The notes under the pieces were generated by a model. That model worked only from the letters and a program-made list of their open reading frames with translations, was not told where the DNA came from and searched no databases. A program made the translations under genes and the position numbers. Below, in pieces: positions 55,364-64,000 of a DNA stretch of 64,000 bases. How positions within the stretch are numbered: the first letter of the stretch is position 1; the number at the start of each line of letters is the position of its first letter. The DNA lies in NCBI GenBank assembly GCA_030745755.1, contig JASLOA010000027.1, positions 214,382 through 278,381 of the forward strand. Reading direction: 5' to 3'. Source of the stretch: Kiritimatiellia bacterium. Its GTDB lineage: Bacteria; Verrucomicrobiota; Kiritimatiellia; UBA8416; JABMPJ01.

Positions 55364-55716
55364 GAACACTGCTCCCCGTGATCCTTATCTTGGTAGCGAT
55401 TCTGACTGTCGGCATCGCCGGCGACTGGATCGTCGACAACGTCTCCATCAGCAACCGCCTGAACCAGACCGAGGCATCCTCCACCAATGCCGTGATGGGT
55501 TCACTGGGCATCGGCACGGCAGCCCCCGAGGCCAAGCTGCACGTGGTAGGGGACTCAAAGCTGGAAGGTGTTCTGGACCTTGCCAGCAACCGCGTCGTGA
55601 ACGTGGCAGCGCCTGTCGCTGACGGAGATGCTCTCAGTAAGAGCTACGTGGAAGATCTCCTCGAGAATGTACCCGCTCGCGGTTCTGTGTCTATGGGCGT
55701 CTACACCAATCGCTGA
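55360..55716 (+). CDS. Small secreted/tail-fibre-like protein
   Basis: 118 residues. N-terminal signal or anchor helix, then NAVMGSLGIGTAAPEAKLHV, a sequence type seen at the start of tail-spike-like and chaperone-bearing surface proteins, and a final NRVVNVAAPVADGDALSKSY. Short compared with such proteins. ATG overlaps the preceding stop. Function unknown. Confidence 0.55.
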   Translation: MRTLLPVILILVAILTVGIAGDWIVDNVSISNRLNQTEASSTNAVMGSLGIGTAAPEAKLHVVGDSKLEGVLDLASNRVVNVAAPVADGDALSKSYVEDLLENVPARGSVSMGVYTNR

Positions 55717-55733
55717 TCCAGACAGGATCCTCA

Positions 55734-56180
55734 ATGCTGAAGACGTACTCACTACTCTGTTGGCTCCTCTCGATCGGCATATGTGCTGGTTTTGATGTGG
55801 TTGTCACAGAATCCACTTCCATCGCTACCAACGACATGAGCTTGGACGGCCAAGCTGTGCTGGTGGATGGTGCTGCCCTGACGCTGGATGGTGAGCATGT
55901 GTTTGACCGTCTGACTCTCACGAATGGTGCTGTCCTGACGCACAGCGCTTCCGTATCGGGACTCGTATTTTCTGTAATCGGGCGTCTTGAAGTAGCCGCG
56001 GACTCGCGTCTGGATGTCCGGGGGAGGGGATACCTGGGAGGCGCAGGTGGCAACACCTATGATGGTGGTCACGGTCCCGGCGGCGGCTTGGCACAGTGGT
56101 ATGTAGGTGGCGGCGGCAGCCATGGCGGTACAGGCGGGACCTGCAGTGACGGTGCGGGCGGTGGCACCTGCTTAATGTGA
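55734..56180 (+). pseudogene. 5' fragment of a glycine-rich secreted surface protein
   Basis: 148 residues: signal peptide (about 1-18), beta-rich repeats (TLDGEHVFDRLTLTNGAVL), then a glycine-rich stretch ending HGGTGGTCSDGAGGGTCLM. The glycine-rich region is cut off at the point where coding for a DUF2339 protein begins in another frame, so the 3' part is missing. Confidence 0.6.
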
Positions 56181-57685
56181 TGGCGTTTGCGGCCACGTGG
56201 GGCCTGGTGTGGACCTCCCTGGACCGCTACTACGAGGTAGCCCTGTTCTGGCCGGTGCTGCCTTTCCTGGTTGCCTTCTTTGTGCTCTTCTCGACCATCA
56301 TCTTTATTCACCAGCTTCTGAAGGGCCAGCAGGCCACGATCTTCGAACTGATCATGCTGGTGCTGAACGCGAGCATCTTCTTCGGCATCTCGTATGGCCT
56401 GGTCAGCGAGGCATTTGGCCAACGCTGGACGGCTGCAATCGCGGCGGCGCTGGCGGCTTTCTATACGGGCCATCTCTACCTGTTCCTGTCGAAGAACCGG
56501 CGTGATCGGGGCCTGGCGCTCGGCTTCATCTCACTCGCGGCGCTCTTCCTGATCATTACGATTCCTCTCCTGCTGTCGGATCAATGGCTGACGCTGTGCT
56601 GGAGCGCACAGGCTCTGATGTTGCTGTGGCTGGTGGCAAAGTTGGATAGCCGATTCCTGCGCTATGTTGCCTATGTGCTCTATATGATCGTGCTGGGGCG
56701 TTTCTTCACGGTCGATCTCTATGGACAGTTTGGCCGCCGGCTGGCCAGTGATATGACCTTGCTGGCCTACGCGAAACTGTTTGCACAGCGCCTCATCGGG
56801 TTCGGGTTCCCGGTGGTCTCCATGGCCATGGCGATGCGTCTGCATATCAAGCCCGCTGACGCGGGAACATTGGCGCTTGAGGAGGGCAACGATATCAAGG
56901 AAATCGTGCCGCCGGGACCGCGGCTGATTACGGTTGCCGCGCTGGCGTTTGGAATGCTCTTCGTCTATCTCCACTTTGAGCTGAACCGGACCTGCATGTA
57001 TCTCTGTGCGCCTGTGCGTCTCCCGATCCTGACCGTGTTGTGGCTGGGGGCGTGCATCGCCTGCCTGTCGCTCTACATGCGCAGCGCGGCCAAGGCGCTT
57101 TTCGTCATTCTGATGCTCTTTGTCGTGGGAACACTGGTGAAGGTCGCCCTTGTGGATCTTCCCTCCTGGTCTATCTCTGTCTCCGACTACTGCTTCCGGA
57201 TGGGGCACTACTCATTCCTTGAGGCGGGAATGCGGCTCCTCGATATTGGCGTGGTTCTGGCCTTCTTCGTGTACGCATTCATGCTGCTGCGCAGAAACGG
57301 GCAGGGCCGACGTCCCGCTCTCTTTTTCGGATATGGGTCGTTGGTGCTCTTTCTCTTCTATATGACCTTCGAGCTGAACACGTTCCTCGGACACTTTGTA
57401 GCCGGACTGCGTGCAGGTGGTATCTCTGTCTTCTGGGGCATCTTTGCCCTGTCGCTGATTACGGGCGGCATCATAAAGGGGGTGCGCTCACTGCGCTTCG
57501 CAGGACTGGCGCTGTTCCTCGTGGCCACCGCGAAGGTCATTATGGTAGACCTCGGGAGTCTTGATCCGCTCTACCGCATTGTCGCCTTCATCCTGCTGGG
57601 GGCGGTGCTGCTCGCGGGGGCCTTCGTATATATCAGGTTTGAAAGTCGCCTCAGTGCGGGGCGCGAAGAGAGTGTCGGAAAATGA
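56180..57685 (+). CDS. DUF2339 membrane protein, C-terminal half only
   Basis: About 502 residues with some 13-14 transmembrane helices. Blocks such as LSDQWLTLCWSAQALMLLWL and ILLGAVLLAGAFVYIRF fit DUF2339, normally 800-1000 residues with an N-terminal coiled coil and more helices. The N-terminal half is missing, and the reading frame enters from the junction with the glycine-rich gene. ATG 56180 (or GTG 56177) is a fortuitous start without a ribosome site. The pairing with the DUF3999 gene downstream supports the family call. Confidence 0.7.
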   Translation: MAFAATWGLVWTSLDRYYEVALFWPVLPFLVAFFVLFSTIIFIHQLLKGQQATIFELIMLVLNASIFFGISYGLVSEAFGQRWTAAIAAALAAFYTGHLYLFLSKNRRDRGLALGFISLAALFLIITIPLLLSDQWLTLCWSAQALMLLWLVAKLDSRFLRYVAYVLYMIVLGRFFTVDLYGQFGRRLASDMTLLAYAKLFAQRLIGFGFPVVSMAMAMRLHIKPADAGTLALEEGNDIKEIVPPGPRLITVAALAFGMLFVYLHFELNRTCMYLCAPVRLPILTVLWLGACIACLSLYMRSAAKALFVILMLFVVGTLVKVALVDLPSWSISVSDYCFRMGHYSFLEAGMRLLDIGVVLAFFVYAFMLLRRNGQGRRPALFFGYGSLVLFLFYMTFELNTFLGHFVAGLRAGGISVFWGIFALSLITGGIIKGVRSLRFAGLALFLVATAKVIMVDLGSLDPLYRIVAFILLGAVLLAGAFVYIRFESRLSAGREESVGK

Positions 57686-59118
57686 AGAAAGCGAGAAATC
57701 CAATGATGCTGCGAACGGTTAGTCTGAGAGTGATGATCGGAGCTATGGCGGCTCTCTTGGCGGTGGTGGCCGGAACGGCATCGGCGGCAATCGAGCCCGC
57801 GCAATTCAGCCATTGCCGCGAGATTGCGTCCGATTCAGAGCAGGAAGAGATTGCAGCGGTTACCCTCGACGAAGCGTCGTGGGATCTCCTGGCGGTCGGT
57901 GCTCCGAACCTTTGCGTTGTTGACGCCGTGAATGCGCCGGCTCCTGTGTTGATGCGCCGGGCTACGGCACGGCGTGTACGCCGCGTACGGGCGACGTGCA
58001 GATCGAAGGTCGCGGCCCTGCGTGAGTTGCCGGAGAATCGCATCGAGGTTGACATCGATCTGCTGTCGCAGGCGCCCGTGGCCGATACCATTGTGTTCGT
58101 GACGCCGTTGCGCGATTTCGAACGCAGTATTTCGGTTGATGGCATTGGCGCGGATGGGACAGCGACGCGCCTGGTTTCGGATGCGCTCATCTATGATTAC
58201 ACGCGGTTCATGGATGTGCGCCATGTCACTGTGGCTCTGCCTCGCAACGAGTACCGCAAGCTCAAGATCTCTATTGATGCGGTCACCGACACAACCCAGT
58301 CGCCCCGCACCGAGATCACGCGCTCCCTGCGTGAGAGCGAGGAGCTGCAGCGGACCGAAACCACGGTTGAAACGACGCGGCCATTTCGCATCGGCGCGGT
58401 TCAGCTCAGTACGCACCGCGACGAGGCGCACAACCGCGAGCCTGTCACCGCCGGCTACAAACTGAAGGGGTGGTCCGTCAGTGAGGACGCAAAGAAAGGC
58501 ACGACTACCGTTGAGGTCGAGACCTTTCATACGCCGCTCACATCCTTCACGATAGAGACGGGGGTGAGGAACTTCAGTAGGCGCGTGAGCGTCCTTGTGC
58601 CGTATCGGCGTGACGGGCGCGAACAGTGGCGACAGGTGGGGGCGGCGACCCTCTCGCGCATTTCTTTCCGCAGTTTCAAGAAGGACGCACTGAAGGTGAC
58701 GTTCCCTGAGCAGCAGCAGAGGCGTTTCAGGCTGGTGTTTCAGGATGGCGATGCCGTCCCGCTCAAGGTCGACAATGTGATCGGGCACGGCCCGGCCTGG
58801 CAGGTGCTGTTCCTGGCTGCCCCGAGTGATACTTATCGGCTCCTGCTGGGTGGGAGCATTGCCTCTAAGCAGCGTTTCGACACCTCGCATATTGAGCGTC
58901 TGCTTGCCAGAGAGATCGCACCCCGCGAGTTCGAGGTCGGACCCGTAATCGACAATCCCGATTATGATGCCAAGGCATCCCGCAGCCTGACCCAGTGGCT
59001 GGGCAGCCGTACATTCTTCGCCGTCGGGATTGTCCTGGTTGTAGCTGTCCTGGGGGTCGGTCTGGTCCGGGCAGGAAAAGCAGCCCTTGCCGAGAGTGAG
59101 GGAGAGTCGGATAGCTGA
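57682..59118 (+). CDS. DUF3999 family protein
   Basis: 478 residues: signal peptide (about 12-36), beta-rich periplasmic domains, and a C-terminal transmembrane helix (about 440-462). DUF3999 genes commonly follow DUF2339 genes, and here the ATG overlaps the DUF2339 stop. Envelope location is clear; function is unknown. It appears complete although its partner is broken. Confidence 0.8.
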   Translation: MKKARNPMMLRTVSLRVMIGAMAALLAVVAGTASAAIEPAQFSHCREIASDSEQEEIAAVTLDEASWDLLAVGAPNLCVVDAVNAPAPVLMRRATARRVRRVRATCRSKVAALRELPENRIEVDIDLLSQAPVADTIVFVTPLRDFERSISVDGIGADGTATRLVSDALIYDYTRFMDVRHVTVALPRNEYRKLKISIDAVTDTTQSPRTEITRSLRESEELQRTETTVETTRPFRIGAVQLSTHRDEAHNREPVTAGYKLKGWSVSEDAKKGTTTVEVETFHTPLTSFTIETGVRNFSRRVSVLVPYRRDGREQWRQVGAATLSRISFRSFKKDALKVTFPEQQQRRFRLVFQDGDAVPLKVDNVIGHGPAWQVLFLAAPSDTYRLLLGGSIASKQRFDTSHIERLLAREIAPREFEVGPVIDNPDYDAKASRSLTQWLGSRTFFAVGIVLVVAVLGVGLVRAGKAALAESEGESDS

Positions 59119-59147
59119 TCGCTTTCTCCGGCGCGGCAGGGACACAG

Positions 59148-59180
59148 CCTTCGCCCAAAGGCTACGCCGGGACAAGTCGC
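59148..59180. repeat. Intergenic family-3 palindromic repeat
   Basis: Complement reads GCGACTTGTCCCGGCGTAGC then CTTTGGGCGAAGG. Best intergenic match to the copies inside glnS, ftsK and the RodZ-like gene. Confidence 0.7.
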
Positions 59181-59268
59181 GCGCGGGGGCGACCCATCTC
59201 TTGCATCCATCCTACGTCGCGCGAAAGTACCTCTCGCGTGGTGTGCTGTTCCCTGATAATGTAACACC

Positions 59269-59586
59269 ATGGTGTTGCTTCAAGAAATCCGTGACAAGAT
59301 AGCGAGGCGGCAGTATGAACTGTCAAAGCATGCTGTGGATCAGTCCATCCTGCGCCGCATTACTATTGCTGAGTTGGAGCAGGCGGTGGCGAAGCGAAGT
59401 GAGGTGATCGAAGACTACCCCGATGACAAGTATGGTCCAAGTTGTCTGGTCTTGGGTTTCACTCGTGCTGGCCGGGCGTTGCATGTTCAATGCAGCTATC
59501 CGACACGACCTCTAGTAAAGGTAGTCACTGTATACGAACCGGATCCAGACCTGTGGATTGACTTCAAAACGCGTAAGGTGGATTGA
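59269..59586 (+). CDS. DUF4258 protein, likely toxin of a small TA-like pair
   Basis: 105 residues. SKHAVDQSILRRITIAELEQAV and the DLWIDFKTRKV end match DUF4258, a RelE-like fold family often paired with YgiT-type antitoxins. The antitoxin-like gene starts nine bases downstream. Toxicity is inferred, not shown. Confidence 0.75.
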   Translation: MVLLQEIRDKIARRQYELSKHAVDQSILRRITIAELEQAVAKRSEVIEDYPDDKYGPSCLVLGFTRAGRALHVQCSYPTRPLVKVVTVYEPDPDLWIDFKTRKVD

Positions 59587-59595
59587 CGAGGTGAT

Positions 59596-59808
59596 ATGAT
59601 GAGCGAGACAATGATTGAAACCGAGGTGACATACACGTTGGAGCATCAGGGCAAGTTCTACCTGATTGAGCATGTACCGGCCAGGGTCTGTCGTGAGACG
59701 GGTGAGCAGTATTTCTCCCCCGAGACGGTCGAGCATATTCAAGCGGTCATCAAGGCTCACAAGAAGCCCGCAAGGGTTGTTGAGACCCCGGTGTATGAGT
59801 ACGCCTGA
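59596..59808 (+). CDS. YgiT-type antitoxin-like protein lacking zinc ligands
   Basis: 70 residues after GAGGTGAT. The pattern YLIEHVPARVCRETGEQYFS matches the C-terminal half of YgiT zinc-finger antitoxins, where the motif is normally VPAxVCxxCGExY. Only one Cys remains and no N-terminal CxxC is present. No HTH domain follows, so autoregulation would need another factor. Confidence 0.7.
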   Translation: MMSETMIETEVTYTLEHQGKFYLIEHVPARVCRETGEQYFSPETVEHIQAVIKAHKKPARVVETPVYEYA

Positions 59809-59857
59809 AGCCATGCACTTGTCCTTGCGTGCCCTTCTGCTGAACACTCCGTCATCT

Positions 59858-59912
59858 TTGACAGGATGTACCAGCCGTAGCCCAACGGGCGAAGGCTGGT
59901 ACATCCTGTCAA
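59858..59912. repeat. 19-bp perfect inverted repeat with family-3-like loop
   Basis: TTGACAGGATGTACCAGCC and its exact complement flank the loop GTAGCCCAACGGGCGAA, followed by AAAAA. Could terminate transcription on the minus strand, or be a mobile palindrome; the loop is itself like the centre of family 3. Confidence 0.8.
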
Positions 59913-60081
59913 AAAAAGCGCGAAGCGGGAATGCCTGGCCCCGCTGAAGTCGTCCGTGTGTTTCTGTGCCTTCAGTGGTTTAATACCCCCCCTGCTCACA
60001 GCCTTTTCGTCCCAATTTCGCGATAGACTCAACCCCGCAACCTCGCTACCTTACCCACTCGACGTGACAACAGGAGCGCTG

Positions 60082-60990
60082 ATGAGCACCTACAACTTTT
60101 CGCATTTGCAGCAGCTTGAGGCGGAGTCCATCTTCATTATTCGTGAGGTGGCGGCGTCTTTTGATAAGCCGGTGATGCTCTACTCCATCGGCAAAGACTC
60201 GTCGGTCATGCTGCGTCTGGCTCAGAAGGCGTTCCATCCCGCGCCTATTCCTTTCCCTCTCATGCACGTCGATACCACGTTCAAATTCAAGGAGATGATT
60301 GATTTCCGTGGGCGGATGGAGAAGGAGATCGGATTCGAATTGCTGGTTTGGATCAACCAGGACGGCGTGAAGCGCGGAATGAATCCATTCGAGTTTGGAT
60401 CGGAAGAGCACACGCGCGTCATGAAGACCGATGGACTCAAACAGGCGCTTGACCACTACGGCTTCGATGCCGCCTACGGTGGCGCCCGGCGCGATGAAGA
60501 GAAGTCGCGCGCCAAGGAGCGCATCTACAGCTTCCGGGACCGTTTTCACCAGTGGGACCCCAAGAACCAGCGCCCCGAGCTGTGGAACCTCTACAACAAC
60601 CGCGTCCACAAGGGCGAATCCATCCGCGTGTTTCCGCTCTCAAACTGGACCGAGCTGGATATCTGGCTTTATATCATGCAGGAAGAAATTCCCATCGTGC
60701 CGCTCTACTTCGCCGATGAGCGCGAGGTGGTCGAGCGCGACGGTAACCTGATCATGGTAGACGACGATCGCCTTCCGCTTGAGCCGGGCGAAAAACCACA
60801 GCGCAAGCGGGTCCGCTTCCGCACCCTCGGCTGCTATCCGCTCACCGGTGCCATCGAGTCGGATGCCGACACGGTCCCCAAGATCGTCCAGGAAATGCTT
60901 CTGGCCAAGACCTCCGAACGCCAGGGACGCGTCATCGACGCAGACAAGTCCGCCTCGATGGAAGAGAAGAAGCGGGAGGGGTACTTCTAA
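60082..60990 (+). CDS. cysD: Sulfate adenylyltransferase subunit 2
   Basis: 302 residues. PP-loop [13 protein letters not shown], substrate segment [11 protein letters not shown], and [19 protein letters not shown] are characteristic of CysD, the catalytic ATP sulfurylase subunit that forms APS. AGGAG precedes ATG 60082. Stop overlaps the cysNC start by one base. Confidence 0.97.
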   Translation: MSTYNFSHLQQLEAESIFIIREVAASFDKPVMLYSIGKDSSVMLRLAQKAFHPAPIPFPLMHVDTTFKFKEMIDFRGRMEKEIGFELLVWINQDGVKRGMNPFEFGSEEHTRVMKTDGLKQALDHYGFDAAYGGARRDEEKSRAKERIYSFRDRFHQWDPKNQRPELWNLYNNRVHKGESIRVFPLSNWTELDIWLYIMQEEIPIVPLYFADEREVVERDGNLIMVDDDRLPLEPGEKPQRKRVRFRTLGCYPLTGAIESDADTVPKIVQEMLLAKTSERQGRVIDADKSASMEEKKREGYF

Positions 60991-62942
60991 TGATTACTGG
61001 CTCAGCAACCGGATTGCCGACCAACGAAGCCGAAGTCATTGCCTACCTGAAACGGCATGGTGAGAAGGATATGCTCCGCTTCCTCACCGCCGGCAGTGTG
61101 GACGACGGCAAATCTACCCTCATTGGCCGCCTGCTCTATGACTCCAAGATGATCTATGAAGATCAGCTTGCCGCAGTGATCGAGGATTCGACGGTTCACG
61201 GTACTACCGACACCGACTTCGATCCTGCCCTGCTGACCGACGGTCTCAAGGCCGAGCGCGAGCAGGGCATCACGATTGATGTCGCCTACCGCTATTTCTC
61301 GACCGACAAGCGCAACTTCATTATCGCCGACACGCCCGGCCATGAGCAATACACTCGCAATATGGCCACCGGCGCGTCCACCTGTGACCTGGCGGTCATT
61401 CTCATCGACGCGCGCCATGGGATCCTGGAGCAAACCCGCCGCCACAGCTTCATCGCCAGCCTGCTCGGGATTCGCCACCTGGCCGTCTGCGTCAACAAGA
61501 TGGACCTGGTGGACTACTCGCAGGAGGTGTTCGAGCGCATCTGCCTGGACTACGAAGGGTTCGCTGCCAAGCTTGAAGATGTGGATATGCATTTCATCCC
61601 GATCTCGGCCCTGCGCGGCGACAACGTGGTCGATCAGAGCGAGAATATGCCCTGGTTCCAGGGCGGTTCCCTTCTCTACTACCTGGAAAGAGTGCCGGTT
61701 TCGACCGACCGCAACCTGATCGATATGCGCTTCCCGGTCCAATACGTGTTGCGTCCCGACCTCAACTATCGGGGTTACTGCGGCACGGTGGCCTCGGGCA
61801 TACTGCGTAAGGGCAACGATGTGACGATTCTGCCGTCGGAACGCACCTCGCGCGTTGCCTCCATAACGACGTTCAGCGGTGAAGTCGAAGAGGCCTTTCC
61901 TCCCATGGCTGTCACTGTCACGCTTGAAGATGAAGTGGATGTCAGTCGCGGCGACATGATCGTGCATCCCAACAACCAGCCGCACGTGGCGCAGGATTTC
62001 GAGGCCGTTGTTGTCTGGATGAACGATGAGCCGCTCAAGCTGAACGGGTCCTACCTGGTCAAGTCGACCACGAACCTGGTTCCTGCCACTGTCACGGACC
62101 TGAAGTACCGCTTCGATATCAATTCGCTGCACCGGGTGGACGCCGAGACGCTGCACGCCAACGAGATTGGGCGGGTCAGTTTGTCGACCCATCGCCAGAT
62201 ATGTTTCGATGCCTACAGTCGCAACCGGTCAACCGGCTGCCTGATCATTGTCGACCGCAACACCAACGCAACGGTGGGTGCCGGCATGATTCTGGATAGG
62301 GAAGCCGCCGCCACCTCACACGTGGACGCAGCCGCTGAGCCGAAGAGTACGCACATCAGACGTGAAGTCAGCGGTGTCTCTGCGGACGACCGTGTCGCAT
62401 TGCTTAAGCAGAAACCCGCCACGCTCTGGCTGACCGGTCTGAGCGGCTCCGGCAAATCAACGATTGCGCGCGATCTCGAGCAAGCCCTGCACGAGCGTGG
62501 CCAGGCCTGTTTTATTCTGGATGGCGACAATATCCGTCACGGACTCAACCGCGATCTCGGCTTCAGCGCCGCCGACCGCACCGAGAATATCCGCCGCGTC
62601 AGTGAAGTCGCCGCGCTCCTCAACGATGCCGGTCTGATCGTCATCACCTCCTTCATCTCGCCCTACCGCGAAGACCGCGCCAAGGCCAGGGAGATCATCG
62701 GTCCCGACCGCTTCGTCGAGATCCACGTCGATACCCCCATCGAAGTCTGCGAAACACGCGATCCAAAGGGACTCTACAAGAAAGCCCGCGCAGGAGAGAT
62801 CGCCCAATTCACCGGCATCGACGCCCCCTACGACCCCCCCGAGACCCCTGAGCTAACGCTAAAAACCGCCGAAACCCCCGTAGACCAGAGCACCACCCAA
62901 ATCATCGCCTACCTGGAAGAGAAGAGCATCCTAGCCGACTGA
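60990..62942 (+). CDS. cysNC: Bifunctional sulfate adenylyltransferase subunit 1 / adenylylsulfate kinase
   Basis: 650 residues. The N-terminal GTPase (CysN) has [27 protein letters not shown] and VNKMDLVD, then two beta-barrel domains. From about 465 the APS kinase (CysC) has [34 protein letters not shown] and SPYREDR. Together with CysD it makes PAPS from sulfate, for assimilation or for sulfation of glycans. Confidence 0.97.
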   Translation: MITGSATGLPTNEAEVIAYLKRHGEKDMLRFLTAGSVDDGKSTLIGRLLYDSKMIYEDQLAAVIEDSTVHGTTDTDFDPALLTDGLKAEREQGITIDVAYRYFSTDKRNFIIADTPGHEQYTRNMATGASTCDLAVILIDARHGILEQTRRHSFIASLLGIRHLAVCVNKMDLVDYSQEVFERICLDYEGFAAKLEDVDMHFIPISALRGDNVVDQSENMPWFQGGSLLYYLERVPVSTDRNLIDMRFPVQYVLRPDLNYRGYCGTVASGILRKGNDVTILPSERTSRVASITTFSGEVEEAFPPMAVTVTLEDEVDVSRGDMIVHPNNQPHVAQDFEAVVVWMNDEPLKLNGSYLVKSTTNLVPATVTDLKYRFDINSLHRVDAETLHANEIGRVSLSTHRQICFDAYSRNRSTGCLIIVDRNTNATVGAGMILDREAAATSHVDAAAEPKSTHIRREVSGVSADDRVALLKQKPATLWLTGLSGSGKSTIARDLEQALHERGQACFILDGDNIRHGLNRDLGFSAADRTENIRRVSEVAALLNDAGLIVITSFISPYREDRAKAREIIGPDRFVEIHVDTPIEVCETRDPKGLYKKARAGEIAQFTGIDAPYDPPETPELTLKTAETPVDQSTTQIIAYLEEKSILAD

Positions 62943-62992
62943 TGTGGCCCCTGTTCTGGTCGGTAGCGGTAGGTTGCTGGCTGGGAGACTGA

Positions 62993-63146
62993 AGCGCCGA
63001 GACAAAGCGCCGAGAATTTAGTTCGCTGTAGCGCGAGCCTTCTGCGGGGGCGGCGACTGGACTGCGCTGGGGAACGACCGACTTGTCCTCCGTAGCTTCA
63101 GCGAAGGAGGAAGGCAACCAATATCTCGGCGCTTTGTCTCGGCGCT
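62993..63146. repeat. 154-bp element with 23-bp perfect inverted ends enclosing a family-3 repeat
   Basis: AGCGCCGAGACAAAGCGCCG (62993-63012, arm to 63015) is exactly complementary to 63124-63146. Inside, at 63079-63113, CGACTTGTCCTCCGTAGC and TTCAGCGAAGGAGGAAG form a family-3 hairpin. After it comes a TTCCGACTTCCG simple repeat (about 63197-63230). This accounts for the 300-base gap before wecB. Confidence 0.8.
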
Positions 63147-63242
63147 ACAATCTCTCCTCTCCCTTTCTCCCTCTCCCGCTGCTCAGTCTCCCCCGCCGAC
63201 TTCCGACTTCCGTCTTCCGACCTCTTCCCTTATCCTCCCCCC

Positions 63243-64000
63243 ATGAGTAAACCATTACGCATACTTTCCGTTGTCGGTGCCCGCCCTAACTTCATGAAGA
63301 TCGCCCCTTTCGCCCGGGCGATCGATGCGCACAACGCTTCGGAACCCGAACGACTGATCGAGCACTTTCTGCTGCACACCGGTCAGCACTACGACGCCGC
63401 GATGTCCGCCTCCTTCTTTGATGCGCTGGGGATTCCTGAGCCGGATATCGATCTCGGCATTGGCTCCGGCACACACGCCGAGCAGGTGGGCAAAACGATG
63501 ATGGCGTTCGAGTCGGTTGTGCACGACCGCCGACCCGACTGGATCATTGTGGTCGGCGACGTCAACGCCACCTGCGCCTGTTCGATCACGGCCAAGAAGG
63601 AACATGTACAGCTCGCCCACATCGAAGCCGGCCTGCGTTCATTCGATCTCGATATGCCCGAAGAGATCAATCGCATGGTCTGCGACCGTCTCTCCGATCG
63701 TCTCTACGTAACCGACTCCCTCGCCGCCGCCAACCTGCGCGCCGAAGGCGTCCCCGAAGACAAAATCCGCCTCGTAGGCAACGTCATGATCGACACCCTT
63801 GACGCCAACTCAGACAAAGCATCCGCCCTCGACATCTCCGAAATAGTCCAGCGCAACACAATCACGGACCGGGAGCTTCCGACCTCTGACCTCCGCTTGC
63901 CCTCCATAGCTCGCAGAGCGAAGGAGGGATCTCCGATCTCCGGTCATGAGCGCTACGCGCTCATGACTCTCCACCGCCCCTCCAACGTGGACCACCCCGA
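63243..64000 (+). CDS. wecB: UDP-N-acetylglucosamine 2-epimerase (partial, runs off right edge)
   Basis: Visible 252 residues match non-hydrolysing UDP-GlcNAc 2-epimerases, which form UDP-ManNAc for surface polysaccharides: VVGARPNFMKIAPF, LLHTGQHYDAAMS, VVGDVNATCACS, HIEAGLRSFD..MPEEINR, and YALMTLHRPSNVD. Just before that last motif about 25 residues (RELPTSDLRLPSIARRAKEG and following) have no counterpart in the family and are encoded by repeat sequence. Confidence 0.93.
   Translation, partial: MSKPLRILSVVGARPNFMKIAPFARAIDAHNASEPERLIEHFLLHTGQHYDAAMSASFFDALGIPEPDIDLGIGSGTHAEQVGKTMMAFESVVHDRRPDWIIVVGDVNATCACSITAKKEHVQLAHIEAGLRSFDLDMPEEINRMVCDRLSDRLYVTDSLAAANLRAEGVPEDKIRLVGNVMIDTLDANSDKASALDISEIVQRNTITDRELPTSDLRLPSIARRAKEGSPISGHERYALMTLHRPSNVDHP
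63872..63946. repeat. Intragenic repeat insertion in wecB
   Basis: CTTCCGACCTCTGACCTCCG, then CTTGCCCTCCATAGC and AGAGCGAAGGAGGG (family-3-like) and GATCTCCGATCTCCGG. In frame, between the two halves of the epimerase. Confidence 0.65.

Noticed and set aside
55360..55716. Prophage remnant
   Set aside because: Only one tail-fibre-like fragment; no integrase, terminase, capsid or lysis genes nearby.

Overview
The window is about 60% GC chromosomal DNA from a Gram-negative bacterium. Evidence for an outer membrane includes a FadL-type beta-barrel, an AsmA-like protein and a lipobox protein. The gene content best fits the PVC superphylum, possibly a Kiritimatiellota or Lentisphaerota relative. 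Pointers are a eukaryote-type (ARO7-like) chorismate mutase, an alanine/proline-rich protein of repeated KTSRIPLE and KTIKI motifs beside trxA, a ftsH-folP-cdaA-cdaR-ftsK cluster, and a B12-dependent ribonucleotide reductase. This placement is inferred from gene families; no rRNA gene is present to settle it.

Layout. 1-3.2 kb: start of a 7TM sensor kinase (off the left edge), an N-terminally truncated FadL gene and a receiver-kinase protein. 3.2-7.2 kb (minus): polyprenyl glycosylphosphotransferase, a membrane-anchored unknown, DUF2059 protein and a Memo-family protein. 7.4-9.8 kb: tRNA-Leu, nadD-rsfS, and a convergent ECF sigma/anti-sigma pair. 10-18.8 kb (minus): M50-like protease, nrdJ with an NrdR-type operator, der, glnS, gltX. 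18.9-19.9 kb: a REP-associated tyrosine transposase between clusters of paired hairpins. 20-36.6 kb: mixed housekeeping genes (putP, trmL, cobalamin adenosyltransferase, acpH, ubiE-type, recQ, AsmA-like, miaB, nagD-like, Na/Pi cotransporter, WYL regulator). 36.8-39.7 kb (minus): pyrH-frr-KTSR protein-trxA. 40-51.6 kb (plus): chorismate mutase, truncated polysaccharide polymerase, ftsH-folP-cdaA-cdaR-ftsK, RodZ-like, rimO. 52-59.8 kb: amidohydrolase, a row of broken surface-protein genes, DUF2339/DUF3999 and a small toxin-antitoxin-like pair. 60-64 kb: cysD-cysNC and the start of wecB.

The most unusual feature is the density of small palindromic repeats. At least five families are present. (1) REP/BIME-like paired hairpins around the transposase, also carried inside two roughly 180-bp elements with terminal inverted repeats. 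(2) Three MITE-like elements with TAGTGTCCTGT ends. (3) A short motif beginning ACTTGTCC and ending near GAAGC(C)GGA, found between genes and also, in frame, inside glnS, ftsK, the RodZ-like gene (twice), an amidohydrolase and wecB. (4) A CCCACCGG/CCGGTGGG hairpin family that lengthens the N-terminus of RimO and the C-terminus of a hypothetical protein. (5) A 23-bp CACTACGGGAA palindrome. Families 3 and 4 look like protein-coding palindromic elements, comparable in behaviour to the RPEs known from Rickettsia.

Two places look like recombination or assembly junctions: about 945-1000 (sensor kinase against headless fadL) and about 56165-56177 (glycine-rich surface protein against a DUF2339 C-terminal half).
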